Positions 1 to 9,191 of a stretch of DNA of 64,000 nt are shown here, piece after piece. The position numbers and the translations under genes are program-made. Position 1 is the first letter of the stretch; each line of letters opens with the position of its first letter. Source of the DNA: Pelotomaculum sp. UBA3103 (GTDB lineage: Bacteria; Bacillota; Desulfotomaculia; Desulfotomaculales; Pelotomaculaceae); contig DFAP01000071.1 in NCBI GenBank assembly GCA_002365855.1, positions 5,882 through 69,881 on the forward strand, written 5' to 3'. The notes beneath the pieces were generated by a model, which ran no database searches, was not told the DNA's origin, and was given only the letters and a program-made list of their open reading frames with translations.

Positions 1-376
1 CCTGCTTAAGGCCCCTGATTTGACGGTCAATTGATTGTCCTCCGTAGATTGGCAGGGTGCGCACTCTCCTGTACTTGCCGATCCGGGAGATTTCCTCCGC
101 AACCTGAATGGCCAATTCACGGGTTGGGGTAACAATCAAGGCCTGGACTCCGCCAAAACGGGTATTGGCCATTTCAACAATCGGAATTCCAAATGCAGCT
201 GTTTTACCTGTTCCAGTTTGTGCCTGCCCGATTACGTCTCTTCCCTTAAACAGGAGGGGCACTGACTTTAGCTGAATGGGTGTTGGTTCCTCAAAACCCA
301 TATCAATAAGCGCATGGGATACTCTTTTGCTGATCTCCAACCCTCCGAAGGAGGTGGTTTCTTTTGATGTCGTCAT
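1..376 (-). CDS. DEAD-box RNA helicase, N-terminal part (cut by window edge)
   Basis: The first 125 codons of an ATP-dependent RNA helicase are present, and the rest lies off the left edge. In order they show the Q motif (FEEPTPIQ), Walker A/motif I (AQTGTGKT) and motif Ia (PTRELA), followed by the conserved YGGQS segment. These are the ATP-binding and first RNA-contact motifs of RecA-like domain 1. The ATG at 376 is preceded by AAGGAGC at 383-389, which fixes the start. Proteins of this family unwind short RNA duplexes in ribosome assembly or mRNA decay. Which paralogue (CshA- or DeaD-like) cannot be told without the C-terminus. It is the last minus-strand gene, 35 bases after cinA, where recA often follows cinA in related genomes. 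Confidence 0.93.
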   Translation of the reverse strand, partial: MTTSKETTSFGGLEISKRVSHALIDMGFEEPTPIQLKSVPLLFKGRDVIGQAQTGTGKTAAFGIPIVEMANTRFGGVQALIVTPTRELAIQVAEEISRIGKYRRVRTLPIYGGQSIDRQIRGLKQ

Positions 377-411
377 TATAATTGCTCCTTAAATAATAAA
401 TATTTACCAAA

Positions 412-1653
412 TTACTTCCTGGCTAGCAAATAGCGTCTGACCATATTTAAACCTGCATTTAATGCTCCCTGTCTGACAGACATTCGCGACCCCGGAAAGC
501 GGTATTTATTGCAAAGTGTGCCTTGAGGGGTAGCCAGGGCAATATAGACCATACCGACTGGCGCTGCGGCGGTAATTTCTCCGGGACCAGCTATACCGGT
601 TGTTGCAAGGCCCAGATCGGTTCCTGCCAGGATACGTATCCCCTCGGCCATGGCGACCGCGGTTTCCTCACTGTACTCGGAGTACTGCTCAATAGTAAGA
701 GCGGAGACCCCCAGTGATTTTATCTTCATCTCGTTGCTGTAAGATACGATGCCTCCTCTAAAGTATCGCGAACTTCCGGGTATGTCAGTCAATTTTGCTG
801 CGATAAGACCGCCTGTACAGGACTCTGCCAATCCGATTGTAAGTCCTTTTTCTATCATCAGCTTACCTACTACTTCCTCCAAAACTTCCTGATCGCAACC
901 TATTAAATTTTCTTCCAGCCTGCACCTGACTTTATCAGAAAAAGAAGAAAGCATTTTTTCAGCCTTTTCGGAGCTGCCGGCATATGCTGAAATCCGTACC
1001 TGCATTTCTCCGGGCTTGGCTACATATGCAATACCTGGATTACCCTGACCGCCTAGATCTGCCAAAAGATCCTGAACAGCCGACTCAGAAATACCTGTTA
1101 GTTTATATACCTTGTACCTGGTTACAGCACCGGAGACTGCTTTTTTCTTTAAGTACGGTACCACCGATGTCTCGAACATTTCTGTCAGCTCGTTTGGGGG
1201 GCCGGGCAGCATCACAATTATTTTTGAATCTTTTTCAATAAGTGCCCCCGGAGCGGTACCCCTGGTATTAGCTAAAACGACTGAACCATCAGGAAGGCAG
1301 GCCTCTTTTGAAACGCTATGAGTTAATTTCATGCCGCGTTTTTCAAAAGTATCCTTAATTTTGTCCATAGACAACTGATCCAGAACCATGGGCACTCCCA
1401 GAACAGAAGCAAGCGCTTCGCTGGTTAGGTCATCAGTAGTTGGGCCGAGCCCGCCCGTAGTAATAATCAGGTCACAGCGGTCAATAGCCTGCCGTATCAC
1501 CTGCTCAATTCTTTTCCTGTCGTCACCAACTGTGATATGATAGGCTACATCAATGCCTATTTCCGAAAGACGCTTTCCAAGGTATTGAGAATGGCTGTTT
1601 AAAATATGGCCCATTAATATCTCTGAACCTGTAAAAATTAACTCTGCCCTCAT
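412..1653 (-). CDS. cinA: CinA family protein: MoaB-like domain plus nicotinamide-nucleotide amidohydrolase domain
   Basis: This protein of about 413 residues has the usual two-domain CinA layout. The N-terminal MoaB/MogA-like domain carries [13 protein letters not shown] near residues 65-80, and the C-terminal CinA domain carries [13 protein letters not shown] near residue 285. In characterised homologues the C-terminal domain deamidates NMN in pyridine nucleotide recycling and the N-terminal domain hydrolyses ADP-ribose. In B. subtilis the gene lies beside recA and is competence-associated. I choose the ATG at 1653 because GGGATGTGA lies just upstream. An in-frame TTG at 1671 would add six residues inside that leader. 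The gene follows the FtsH-like gene by about 190 bases. Confidence 0.93.
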   Translation of the reverse strand: MRAELIFTGSEILMGHILNSHSQYLGKRLSEIGIDVAYHITVGDDRKRIEQVIRQAIDRCDLIITTGGLGPTTDDLTSEALASVLGVPMVLDQLSMDKIKDTFEKRGMKLTHSVSKEACLPDGSVVLANTRGTAPGALIEKDSKIIVMLPGPPNELTEMFETSVVPYLKKKAVSGAVTRYKVYKLTGISESAVQDLLADLGGQGNPGIAYVAKPGEMQVRISAYAGSSEKAEKMLSSFSDKVRCRLEENLIGCDQEVLEEVVGKLMIEKGLTIGLAESCTGGLIAAKLTDIPGSSRYFRGGIVSYSNEMKIKSLGVSALTIEQYSEYSEETAVAMAEGIRILAGTDLGLATTGIAGPGEITAAAPVGMVYIALATPQGTLCNKYRFPGSRMSVRQGALNAGLNMVRRYLLARK

Positions 1654-1842
1654 ATTTAATTCACATCCCAATGTTAAATTATAACATGTTCTGCTTTTAA
1701 AAGCACAAAACAGGAGTAATTATATAAAAAATTAACCGCCAGCCTCAGGGTGAATAAATACTTACCCTAACTGCAAACGGCTCATCACGGTTTAAATTTA
1801 ATTTCAGCATAAAGTGTGTCAATATTGGGGAAAGTACCGGTG

Positions 1843-3333
1843 TTAACTGGCCTGCTCTAAATGTTCAGAAATGATAGCTCTGAACTGCTCTCCGGTAATT
1901 TTTTCCTTTTCCAGAAGGATATCTACGATATGTGAAAAAACATGCTTTGAATCCGATATATATTTCCTTGCCCGCTCTTCCTGTGTCTTGACTATCGCAG
2001 TTAGTGTTTGGTACTTTAACTCCTGAGGCAAGCTTTCCGGACATACAACTCCTAAATCAGACATGCCTGAACGTAGTATGGTTTCGGCGGCACGCATTGC
2101 CTGTTCAAAATCCCCGTGTGAACCGGTGCTGCGGCTTCCAAGGATCATTTCCTCAGCTACCGAACCGGCGAGCATTACCGCTATCTGGTTTTCCAGGTAT
2201 TCCTTGGTGTAAAGATAAGTATCGTCTTCCGGGGTTTGTCTCATATATCCCAGGGCATCACCACGGGGTGTAACAGTAAGGGTGGAAACAGACCCGCATC
2301 GTACTAGCTCACTGAGCAGGGCGTGTGCGGACTCATGTATGGCTATTCTTCTCATTTCAGCCTCAGAAGGCCTTCTATCAAGTATACCGCCCATCATTAC
2401 TTTATCAATTGATTCGTTAAAATGATGCTGAGATATCTCTTTGCAATCTTCCCGCATTGCTAAAATAGCTGACTCATTTGCAAGACTTTCCAGGTGTGCC
2501 CCCGAAAACCCGAAAGTATCCTTAGCTACTACCTCTAATTTAACATCTGCTGCCATTGGTTTATTTCTTGTGTGCAGCTTCAAGATCTCCAGCCTCCCCA
2601 CTTTATCCGGAAGGTCCACCTTGACCCGGCGGTCAAATCGGCCCGGCCTTAGAAGGGCAGGGTCAAGCATATCTGACCGATTTGTGGCTGCTACAAGTAA
2701 AACCCTGATTTTATCGTCAACTTTGAGGCCATCCATTTCTACCAGCAACTGGTTCAGGGTCTGGTCATATTCCAGGTGACTAGTAGTTTGTCCCCGTTTG
2801 CCGCCCAAGATCTCAATTTCATCAATAAAGATCAAAGCATTATTTTTATTTTGCCGCTTTGCAGTATCTCTGGCCGTCTGAAATAGTTTCCTTACCCTTT
2901 GCGCACCGACTCCAGCATACATTTCAATGAACTCTGAACCTGAGGCAGCTATAAAAGCGGCATCTGTATACCCTGCAGCAGCCCTGGCCATCAAAGTCTT
3001 TCCGGTGCCGGGAGGGCCTGTAAGCAATATCCCTTTCAGAGGACGAATTCCCAGGCGCCTGATACTGTAGTGATTCTTAATAAAATCCAGGGCCTCTTTT
3101 AATTCCTGAATAGCTGAATCCTGACCGCCAATGTCACCAAAGGAAATTTCTTGACGTGCTACACCTGTACCGCCTTCGAAGTTTTTCGTGCTTACCATAC
3201 CCCTCATCCTGGCAAAATAGTAAAGTCCCCCTCCTACCGCTGCCAGGAACAAAAATGGGGTTATGTCATAACCCATTATAACAAGTGAAATAACTGCTGC
3301 CAGTACAAGCCCGATGCTAATTTCTTTTAACAT
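1843..3333 (-). CDS. Short FtsH-like membrane AAA+ metalloprotease
   Basis: The 496-residue product begins with two closely spaced hydrophobic segments (about residues 5-40) separated only by a short YDITP-type turn. An AAA+ module follows, with Walker A GPPGTGKT near residue 107, Walker B LIFIDEIE and a second-region-of-homology stretch ending RPGRFDRRV. The M41 peptidase domain has the zinc motif HESAH near residue 334 and a TGSHGD segment that supplies the expected third ligand Asp. All catalytic elements are therefore visible. Classical FtsH is 600-650 residues with a long external loop between the two membrane segments, and that loop is missing here. The substrate-gripping loop reads YAGVGA where FtsH usually has FVGVGA. 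The ATG at 3333 has GGAGGTG upstream and overlaps the preceding gene by 17 bases, so the two are probably translationally coupled. Confidence 0.9.
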   Translation of the reverse strand: MLKEISIGLVLAAVISLVIMGYDITPFLFLAAVGGGLYYFARMRGMVSTKNFEGGTGVARQEISFGDIGGQDSAIQELKEALDFIKNHYSIRRLGIRPLKGILLTGPPGTGKTLMARAAAGYTDAAFIAASGSEFIEMYAGVGAQRVRKLFQTARDTAKRQNKNNALIFIDEIEILGGKRGQTTSHLEYDQTLNQLLVEMDGLKVDDKIRVLLVAATNRSDMLDPALLRPGRFDRRVKVDLPDKVGRLEILKLHTRNKPMAADVKLEVVAKDTFGFSGAHLESLANESAILAMREDCKEISQHHFNESIDKVMMGGILDRRPSEAEMRRIAIHESAHALLSELVRCGSVSTLTVTPRGDALGYMRQTPEDDTYLYTKEYLENQIAVMLAGSVAEEMILGSRSTGSHGDFEQAMRAAETILRSGMSDLGVVCPESLPQELKYQTLTAIVKTQEERARKYISDSKHVFSHIVDILLEKEKITGEQFRAIISEHLEQAS

Positions 3334-3892
3334 TAACGCCACCTCCAGCGGATAATTTCTGGCTGTTACCGGTGGCAAGGCCGACTCCCATGGGAACTAC
3401 TTCATCGAGGGTATGCCCATCGTGCTTGAATCTTAGAAAGATAAAATCCTGGTCAAGATATACTATAGCTTCTGCGTTATGTTCAAGCGCTACTCTTTCA
3501 AGAACATCAGCCATATCCTGGTAGGTACCCTGAATCACCGCCTGGTAGACAGCATACTGGCTCTCATACCACACCTGTTCAAGAGTTTGGTCACGGTTGT
3601 CTGTAAGTACAATCTCGTAAGGCTTGTTTCCTGCTCTTTGATTAAGAACTTTTTGTACATCCTTGTAGGCCAGCATCAAGTTCTCGTCCCGTCGAATACA
3701 AACGTTGACCCGAAGAGTCCCGCCTTCACTGCTTATCTGACAGGACTCAACGAACCTATTATTATTTAGAATTGTATCAAGGGGTCCCTTAAAGATAAAT
3801 TTTTGATATATAGTCTGAATTCCGAAAATAAGCGCCATGCCAACAAGTAAAGAAAGTATAATCAGCGGTATCTTTAAACCTTTCCACTGCAA
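3317..3892 (-). CDS. Membrane-anchored protein of unknown function, coupled to the FtsH-like protease
   Basis: I do not recognise this family. The 191-residue protein starts with a short positive stretch and one hydrophobic segment (IPLIILSLLVGMALIFGI, about residues 8-25). The rest is a soluble domain of mixed alpha/beta character rich in charged residues, with no cysteine cluster or obvious catalytic motif. The start is taken as TTG at 3892, because AAGGGAGA lies seven bases upstream. The in-frame ATG at 3940 overlaps a likely promoter -10 box and has no ribosome site. The stop overlaps the start of the FtsH-like gene. The external domain could stand in for the loop that the short protease lacks, but this is inference from gene order only. 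Confidence 0.75.
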   Translation of the reverse strand: MQWKGLKIPLIILSLLVGMALIFGIQTIYQKFIFKGPLDTILNNNRFVESCQISSEGGTLRVNVCIRRDENLMLAYKDVQKVLNQRAGNKPYEIVLTDNRDQTLEQVWYESQYAVYQAVIQGTYQDMADVLERVALEHNAEAIVYLDQDFIFLRFKHDGHTLDEVVPMGVGLATGNSQKLSAGGGVNVKRN

Positions 3893-3938
3893 TAGATATC
3901 TCCCTTTCCAGTCAGAAAGAATGCTAGACTGCGGAATC

Positions 3939-3947
3939 ATTATAGCA
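3939..3947 (-). promoter_or_regulatory. Candidate extended -10 promoter for the membrane protein / FtsH-like pair
   Basis: On the minus strand the bases read TGCTATAAT, a perfect -10 hexamer with the extended TGn element, which can work without a good -35. It lies about 50 bases before the TTG start at 3892. No convincing -35 hexamer is seen at the usual spacing. Confidence 0.5.
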
Positions 3948-4012
3948 TAAACAACTGTTTAATTTCTTTAGTAAATAGCTGGTTAAAGGATAATGATTTC
4001 AAGGACAAAAAT

Positions 4013-4558
4013 TTAACTAGAGCAGTTTTTTAACATATCCCATGCCTTGATAAAATAATCCAGGCCGGACCAAACGGTAAAAAAGATAGCTAAAGATATA
4101 GCAATACTGCCGACCGGCAAATTGATCATATTAAAAGGATAATCTTTTATTAAAATAGCTACTACAGCCACTACCTGCGTTACCGTCTTTATTTTACCAA
4201 GAACACTTGCAGAAATTACAATTCCTTCTACCGAGGCGAATGCTCTCAGTCCGGTTATAGAAAGTTCTCTGCCAATAATAATCAGTGCTATCCAACCGGG
4301 TAACCTGCCCATTTCAACCAGCAAGATTAGTGCTGCCGCTACCATAATTTTATCAACCAGTGGGTCTAAAAACCTGCCCAACCTGGTGACCTGCTTGTTT
4401 TTTCTGGCAATATAGCCGTCTATACCGTCTGTTGCAGCACCCACCACAAAAACAGCCGCTGCAATATAGTCAGCGTAAGGAATTTTCATTGAAGCAATTA
4501 GAAAAAATACGGGTACCAGGAGCAGTCTGGCCAGGGTTATAGAATTGGGCGTATTCAT
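4013..4558 (-). CDS. pgsA: CDP-diacylglycerol--glycerol-3-phosphate 3-phosphatidyltransferase
   Basis: This integral membrane enzyme makes phosphatidylglycerol phosphate from CDP-diacylglycerol and glycerol 3-phosphate, the committed step to phosphatidylglycerol and cardiolipin. The 181-residue protein is of normal length, with several hydrophobic segments. It carries the CDP-alcohol phosphotransferase signature DG-x2-AR-x8-G-x3-D-x3-D, visible as DGYIAR followed by GRFLDPLVDK, with all four metal-binding/catalytic acidic residues kept. Its ATG overlaps the rimO stop codon (ATGA at 4555-4558), so the two are coupled. CdsA, which makes its substrate, is encoded at 49258-50052. Confidence 0.96.
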   Translation of the reverse strand: MNTPNSITLARLLLVPVFFLIASMKIPYADYIAAAVFVVGAATDGIDGYIARKNKQVTRLGRFLDPLVDKIMVAAALILLVEMGRLPGWIALIIIGRELSITGLRAFASVEGIVISASVLGKIKTVTQVVAVVAILIKDYPFNMINLPVGSIAISLAIFFTVWSGLDYFIKAWDMLKNCSS

Positions 4559-5889
4559 ATGATCATTTCTCCGGTCAGGTCATACTCCCGGGCGCCCTTG
4601 ACCAGTACACTAACGAAATCTCCAGGGTACAGGTCCGTTTGCGATTTAAAAATAACCCTACCGTCAATTTCAGGAGCGTCACCCTCTCCCCTGCCGATAT
4701 ATATCCCTTTCTCTCTGAGGTGCTTTCTTTCAACCAGCACTGTGAGGACTTCACCAATCTTTTTCTGGTTTATTTCCAGAGAAATTCTTTGCTGAATCTC
4801 CATCGCCCTGCCCCGCCGCTCCTGCTTGACGCTCTCAGGCACTTGCCCGGGCATTTTCGACGCTGCTGTACCCTCTTCCCTGGAATAAGCAAACACCCCC
4901 ACCCGGTTGAATTTCACCTGCTCCATAAACTCCAGCACCTCCAGAAAATCTGATTCAGTTTCACCGGGAAAGCCTACAATAAATGTGGTGCGCAAAGTGA
5001 TTCCAGGCACTGCCAGGCGTAGCTTTTTTACCAACTCTGCTGATGCCTCCCTGCTGCCTAGACGGTTCATCCGCTTCAAGATCATTTTCCCCGTGTGCTG
5101 TAATGGAATATCTAGATAACGGCAAATTTTTTGATTGTCTGCCAAGGTGTAAATCAATTCATCTGTAAGAAGAGTAGGGTAAGTATATAATAGCCTAAGC
5201 CATACTATACCCTCCAGCGAGGCCAGTTTCACGAGTAGCGGCGCTAATGCCGGCTTGTTATAAAGATCCTTCCCGTAGCAGGTGGTATCCTGCGCTACCA
5301 GGATCAACTCTTTTACACCCTGCCGTGATAATCCAGCCGCTTCACTTACAATGTCATTCATTTCCCTGCTGGAATAACTGCCTCTTATTTGAGGAATGGT
5401 GCAGTATGAGCATTGATTGTTACATCCTTCAGCGATTTTAAGATATGCTGTGTAAGAAGGTGTCGCCAGTAACCTGGGCATCCTGCCAGTGTTAAGATAA
5501 CCCGGCGCTCCTACCAACGTAACCCTGCATCCAGCCAGGACCTGTCTAATCGCATCAGCTATGTCGGGAAAAAAACCTGTTCCTATCAGCCCATCTATTT
5601 CCGGCATCTCATCTAATAGTTCTTTAGGATAACGCTGAGCTAGGCACCCGGTCACTATAAGGGCGCGGCACCTTCCATTCACTTTATAATTGGCTAATTC
5701 GAAAATGGTTTTTATAGACTCTTCCTTAGCATCATTAATGAAGGAACAAGTATTGACAACCAGAATATCCGCGTCTTTTTCCCGGTTGGTAATTTCAAAC
5801 CCGGCGTCTTTTAAAACCCCCAGCATTATTTCCGAGTCCACCAGGTTTTTAGGGCAACCCAAACTAACGAGTCCGACTTTATATGTCAT
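4555..5889 (-). CDS. rimO: Ribosomal protein S12 (aspartate C3) methylthiotransferase
   Basis: RimO is a radical-SAM enzyme that methylthiolates a conserved aspartate of ribosomal protein S12. The 444-residue protein has an N-terminal UPF0004 domain starting GLVSLGCPKNLVDSE, with the cysteines that bind an auxiliary cluster. The radical-SAM motif CNNQCSYC (CxxxCxxC) lies near residue 155, and a C-terminal TRAM domain covers about residues 375-440. The LGCPKNLVDSE start separates RimO from its relative MiaB. The ATG at 5889 is preceded by AAAGGA. The gene heads a two-gene unit with pgsA and lies 28 bases downstream of the yajQ-like gene's stop. Confidence 0.96.
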   Translation of the reverse strand: MTYKVGLVSLGCPKNLVDSEIMLGVLKDAGFEITNREKDADILVVNTCSFINDAKEESIKTIFELANYKVNGRCRALIVTGCLAQRYPKELLDEMPEIDGLIGTGFFPDIADAIRQVLAGCRVTLVGAPGYLNTGRMPRLLATPSYTAYLKIAEGCNNQCSYCTIPQIRGSYSSREMNDIVSEAAGLSRQGVKELILVAQDTTCYGKDLYNKPALAPLLVKLASLEGIVWLRLLYTYPTLLTDELIYTLADNQKICRYLDIPLQHTGKMILKRMNRLGSREASAELVKKLRLAVPGITLRTTFIVGFPGETESDFLEVLEFMEQVKFNRVGVFAYSREEGTAASKMPGQVPESVKQERRGRAMEIQQRISLEINQKKIGEVLTVLVERKHLREKGIYIGRGEGDAPEIDGRVIFKSQTDLYPGDFVSVLVKGAREYDLTGEMII

Positions 5890-5917
5890 CTGTATATCCT
5901 TTCAATGATTGAGAAAA

Positions 5918-6415
5918 TTAATAGGTCCGAAAGTTGACAAACTGAAGCGGAATATCAAAATCATAGTCTTTTATAATTTGCATGACAGTCTGGAGGTCAT
6001 CACGGTTTTTACCGCTAATTCTTACCTGATCACCCTGCACCGTGGCCTGCACCTTGAGCTTGCTGTCTTTAACCATCCTGGTAATCACCTTGGACTTGTC
6101 TTTATCTACTCCCTGGATAATATCCACTTTCTGGCGCACGGTGTCCTTTGCCGCAGGTTCGATCCTGCCGTATCTCAAGGCTTTTAAATTAATACCACGC
6201 TTAACCAGCTTGGTCTCAAGAATATCAACCACATTCTTAAGTTTAAACTCGTCATCACCAGTAAGGGTAATCTGCTCACCATCGAGGGCAATATCACTTC
6301 TGCTTCCTTTAAAGTCAAATCGTGTGCGTATTTCCCTTAACGTCTGGTCAACTGCATTTTTGACCTCTTGAAGTTCTACTTGTGAAACAATGTCAAACGT
6401 GTTTTCTTTTGCCAT
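5918..6415 (-). CDS. YajQ family nucleotide-binding protein
   Basis: This is a 165-residue protein of the YajQ/UPF0234 family. It starts KENTFDIVSQVELQEV, contains the conserved TRFDFKGS segment near residue 33 and ends with the family's typical DIPLQFVNFR tail. Family members are small soluble proteins with two RNA-binding-like folds; some Gram-negative homologues bind cyclic di-GMP and act with transcription factors. Whether that applies here cannot be judged from sequence. AGAGGTG precedes the ATG at 6415. It is transcribed divergently from fakA across a gap of about 220 bases, where I see no clear feature beyond AT-rich sequence suitable for promoters. Confidence 0.93.
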   Translation of the reverse strand: MAKENTFDIVSQVELQEVKNAVDQTLREIRTRFDFKGSRSDIALDGEQITLTGDDEFKLKNVVDILETKLVKRGINLKALRYGRIEPAAKDTVRQKVDIIQGVDKDKSKVITRMVKDSKLKVQATVQGDQVRISGKNRDDLQTVMQIIKDYDFDIPLQFVNFRTY

Positions 6416-6637
6416 AAAATAGACACCTCTTGTGATTTTCTATTAAATGTACAACTTAGATTGAAAAATGTCAAAGGCTAGAAGCTAATTTATCTCAATA
6501 TCAGCATCATCATGATTATTTATTTGGTATTATAACTTCGCTGTATTTGGAACAGCTGTAACTTCAAAAGTACCTGCACGAAGGATAAATGGAAAAAAGG
6601 TCGAAATATTATATATGTTATAAATGGAGGAACTGGC

Positions 6638-6790
6638 GTGGCAATATATTATTTCGGCGGCAACGAATTAAAAATGATGTTATGTGGCGCGGTAGACCTG
6701 CTGAGGCAATCTAAAGATGAAATAGACGGTATGAATGTTTTTCCGGTACCTGACGGTGACACAGGAACAAATATGTACCGCGAACTATGA
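6638..6790 (+). pseudogene. fakA: Fatty acid kinase FakA, N-terminal fragment ending at a frameshift
   Basis: A GTG at 6638, preceded by GGAGG at 6626-6630, opens a 50-codon frame containing the DAK2/DhaL nucleotide-binding motif NVFPVPDGDTGTNM. It then ends at TGA 6788-6790. Family members continue this motif as MYxTMxAAV. Here the TMTAAV part is found in a different frame starting at 6787, so two bases too many (or one too few) lie between about 6776 and 6787. This is the true N-terminus of the gene at 6787-8265. It is either a sequencing or assembly error or a real inactivating mutation. Confidence 0.85.
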
Positions 6791-8265
6791 CCGCCGCCGT
6801 TGAAGAAGCTCTTGGGGTAGATTCTGACCATATTGGACAGGTTGCCACCGCTGCTGCATTTGGAGGGCTGATAGGGGCGAGAGGTAATTCGGGAGTTATC
6901 CTGTCACAGGTTTTGCAAGGGTTTGCTCTTTCACTGCAAAATAATGAAAAAGCTTCTGCTCCGGATATTACCAAAGCCCTGGAAGAGGGCGCCCGTATGG
7001 CCTATCGTGCTGTGATAAGCCCTGTGGAGGGTACAATTCTAACGGTTGTCAAAAAATCAGCCGAAGGTGCGGCCGCCCGCCGAAGTGAGGACCTGCTCAG
7101 AGTGATGATCGGTATAATAAAAAGCGCTGCTGCCGCCCTTCATAATACACCGGAGCTTCTGCCGGTACTCAAACAGGCAGGGGTAGTCGATGCCGGCGGC
7201 AAGGGATATGTCACGATCCTGGAAGGATTCCTTAACGCCCTTAAAATTGCTTCACCTAATGTTAAAAAACATATTTCCGAACAAGCGAAAATGAGTTATT
7301 CAAAATATACTAAAAACTACCAGCAATTCCATAATGGTGTTCCAGCAATAGAATATTTATACTGCACCGAGTTTCTATTAAGTGGATCAAACCTTCCCCA
7401 CAATAATATAAAAGAAGAGCTATCGCCTTACGGGGACTGCCTCATGGTTGTTGGTAATGAAGCACTGACAAGGATCCACCTTCACACCAATCACCCAGGA
7501 TTGGCTCTGGAAATATGCCTTAAATACGGAACAATGCATGATATAAAAATAAATAATATGGTAGAACAAAACAAACAATTGGCTGCAACAAGTCAAAACT
7601 TAACCTTGAAACCTTTAGGCGTCATTGCTGTAGGCGCCGGTGACGGAATCACAAGGATCATGAAAAACCTGGGTGCGGACTGTACCATTGCCGGAGGTCA
7701 GACACTCAACCCCAGTACGGGAGAATTATTAAAGGCAATTAATGAAGTTTCCGCCCAAAATATTATCATTCTACCAAACAATAAAAATATAATTCTTGCA
7801 GCAGAGCAAGCATGCAGGCTCACCGATAAAATAACTGCTGTTATTCCTTCAAAAAGTATACCCCAAGGAATCGCGGCGCTGCTGACGATTAACCCCATAG
7901 ATGACTTTGAAACAACAGTTCAGAAAATGAGAGATGCCCTTGGTTCAGTTCGCACTGGTGAAATCACTAAAGCCATACGCGATCACACAGGTAATGATAT
8001 ATTCATAAATCAAGGTGAAGTGATAGGCCTGCTGGAAGGAGACTTGAAATATTCCGGGGAGGATACTGCCAAGGTTCTGGAGGACCTTCTGAAAGGTATG
8101 ATCGAAGGCGATGGCCATATCATTACCCTCTATGGCGGCGCTGCAGTTAAAATGGAACAGGTCGAAGAGTTGGCCGGTAAAATGCAAGCAATATTCAGCA
8201 ACCAGGACTTTGAGGTGCATGATGGAGGGCAACCGGTATATGATCTCATTATTTCAGTAGAGTAA
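6787..8265 (+). CDS. fakA: Fatty acid kinase FakA (DAK2 domain), main part after the frameshift
   Basis: FakA phosphorylates fatty acids held by FakB proteins, so that external fatty acids can enter phospholipid synthesis. This 492-residue frame contains most of the DhaL/DAK2 domain (GGLIGARGNSGVILSQ near residue 27) followed by the FakA middle and C-terminal domains. Together with the fragment at 6638-6790 it gives about 540 residues, the normal length. The Asp residues that bind Mg-ATP (PDGDTGTN) lie in the upstream fragment, so this frame alone would be inactive. The ATG at 6787 has no ribosome site and is an internal codon. The FakB-like degV gene follows at once on the same strand, which supports the assignment. 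Confidence 0.88.
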   Translation: MTAAVEEALGVDSDHIGQVATAAAFGGLIGARGNSGVILSQVLQGFALSLQNNEKASAPDITKALEEGARMAYRAVISPVEGTILTVVKKSAEGAAARRSEDLLRVMIGIIKSAAAALHNTPELLPVLKQAGVVDAGGKGYVTILEGFLNALKIASPNVKKHISEQAKMSYSKYTKNYQQFHNGVPAIEYLYCTEFLLSGSNLPHNNIKEELSPYGDCLMVVGNEALTRIHLHTNHPGLALEICLKYGTMHDIKINNMVEQNKQLAATSQNLTLKPLGVIAVGAGDGITRIMKNLGADCTIAGGQTLNPSTGELLKAINEVSAQNIIILPNNKNIILAAEQACRLTDKITAVIPSKSIPQGIAALLTINPIDDFETTVQKMRDALGSVRTGEITKAIRDHTGNDIFINQGEVIGLLEGDLKYSGEDTAKVLEDLLKGMIEGDGHIITLYGGAAVKMEQVEELAGKMQAIFSNQDFEVHDGGQPVYDLIISVE

Positions 8266-8322
8266 CCAGTCCGTTCTTGAAATATGAGGTTCACAGATAT
8301 TATTTTAAGGGTAGGGTTTTGG

Positions 8323-9171
8323 ATGAAAAACCAGGTAAAAATTGTAACTGACAGCACCGCTGACCTGCCAAAGGATCTTGTTTTAAAATACGGGATCACG
8401 GTAGTGCCATTAAAGGTAATTTTTAACGATGAAGAGCCGTTAAAAGACGGTGTGGATATTGATACTGACCAGTTTTACCGCCGCCAGGTTGCAAACAAGG
8501 AAATTGCAAGAACATCACAACCCGCACCAGCAGAATTTTTAGAAGTATACAATGAACTCTCCAAGGATGGTCATAGTATTATTTCCATACATATCTCATC
8601 TGCTATGAGCGGCACTTCCCAATCGGCCAAAATGGCTAAAGAAATGCTGCCAGGCTCAGACATTGAAATAATTGACTCAAAAGTAACCAGTATGGGATTA
8701 GGTTTGATTGCTCTTGAGGCTGCCCGTGAGGCTGGCAATGGAAAAACAAAAAATGAAATCGTTGATCTTGTTAACACTTTGGTTTCAAAAATCCAGGTGT
8801 TCTTTGTGGTTGACACACTCGAGTATCTTGTGCGAGGCGGTAGAATAGGAATGGCCAACGCATTATTGGGAACCATTCTAAGCATAAAGCCCTTATTATT
8901 CTTGAAAGACGGCGTGGTTCAGCCATATGAAAAGGTGAGAGGCAAATCCAGGGCTATTGAAAGACTGGTTCAGGTTGTTGAGGATAAAGTCGGTAGTAAC
9001 AAAATAAAGTGCTGCCTGATTCACGGCATGGAATCCTCTGGACTCGAAAAACTCCGGCAAAAGGTGTCTGCACGTCTCAATTGCGAGGATACGGTTGTTT
9101 CAACTCTTGGAGCCGTAATTGGCACACATACAGGTCCGGGTGTGGTAGGAATTGCCTTTTTCGTTTCATAA
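8323..9171 (+). CDS. fakB: DegV family fatty-acid-binding protein (FakB)
   Basis: This 282-residue protein starts KIVTDSTADLPKDL, the family's fatty-acid carboxylate and phosphate contact region. It contains SSAMSGTSQSA near residue 90, which holds the carboxylate-binding serine environment, and ends with a GTHTGPGVVGIAFF segment typical of DegV. FakB proteins present a bound fatty acid to FakA for phosphorylation. I choose the ATG at 8323 because GGGTAGGG lies upstream and the family starts just before KIVTDS. An upstream ATG at 8284 would add 13 unrelated residues. It lies 57 bases after fakA and is very likely co-transcribed with it. Confidence 0.92.
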   Translation: MKNQVKIVTDSTADLPKDLVLKYGITVVPLKVIFNDEEPLKDGVDIDTDQFYRRQVANKEIARTSQPAPAEFLEVYNELSKDGHSIISIHISSAMSGTSQSAKMAKEMLPGSDIEIIDSKVTSMGLGLIALEAAREAGNGKTKNEIVDLVNTLVSKIQVFFVVDTLEYLVRGGRIGMANALLGTILSIKPLLFLKDGVVQPYEKVRGKSRAIERLVQVVEDKVGSNKIKCCLIHGMESSGLEKLRQKVSARLNCEDTVVSTLGAVIGTHTGPGVVGIAFFVS

Positions 9172-9191
9172 AAGCATTTTCAATGTAATTT

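Noticed and set aside
1740-1775. AGGGT/ACCCT arms after the FtsH-like gene as a terminator
   Set aside because: A five-base stem with a long loop and no U-run; could be chance.
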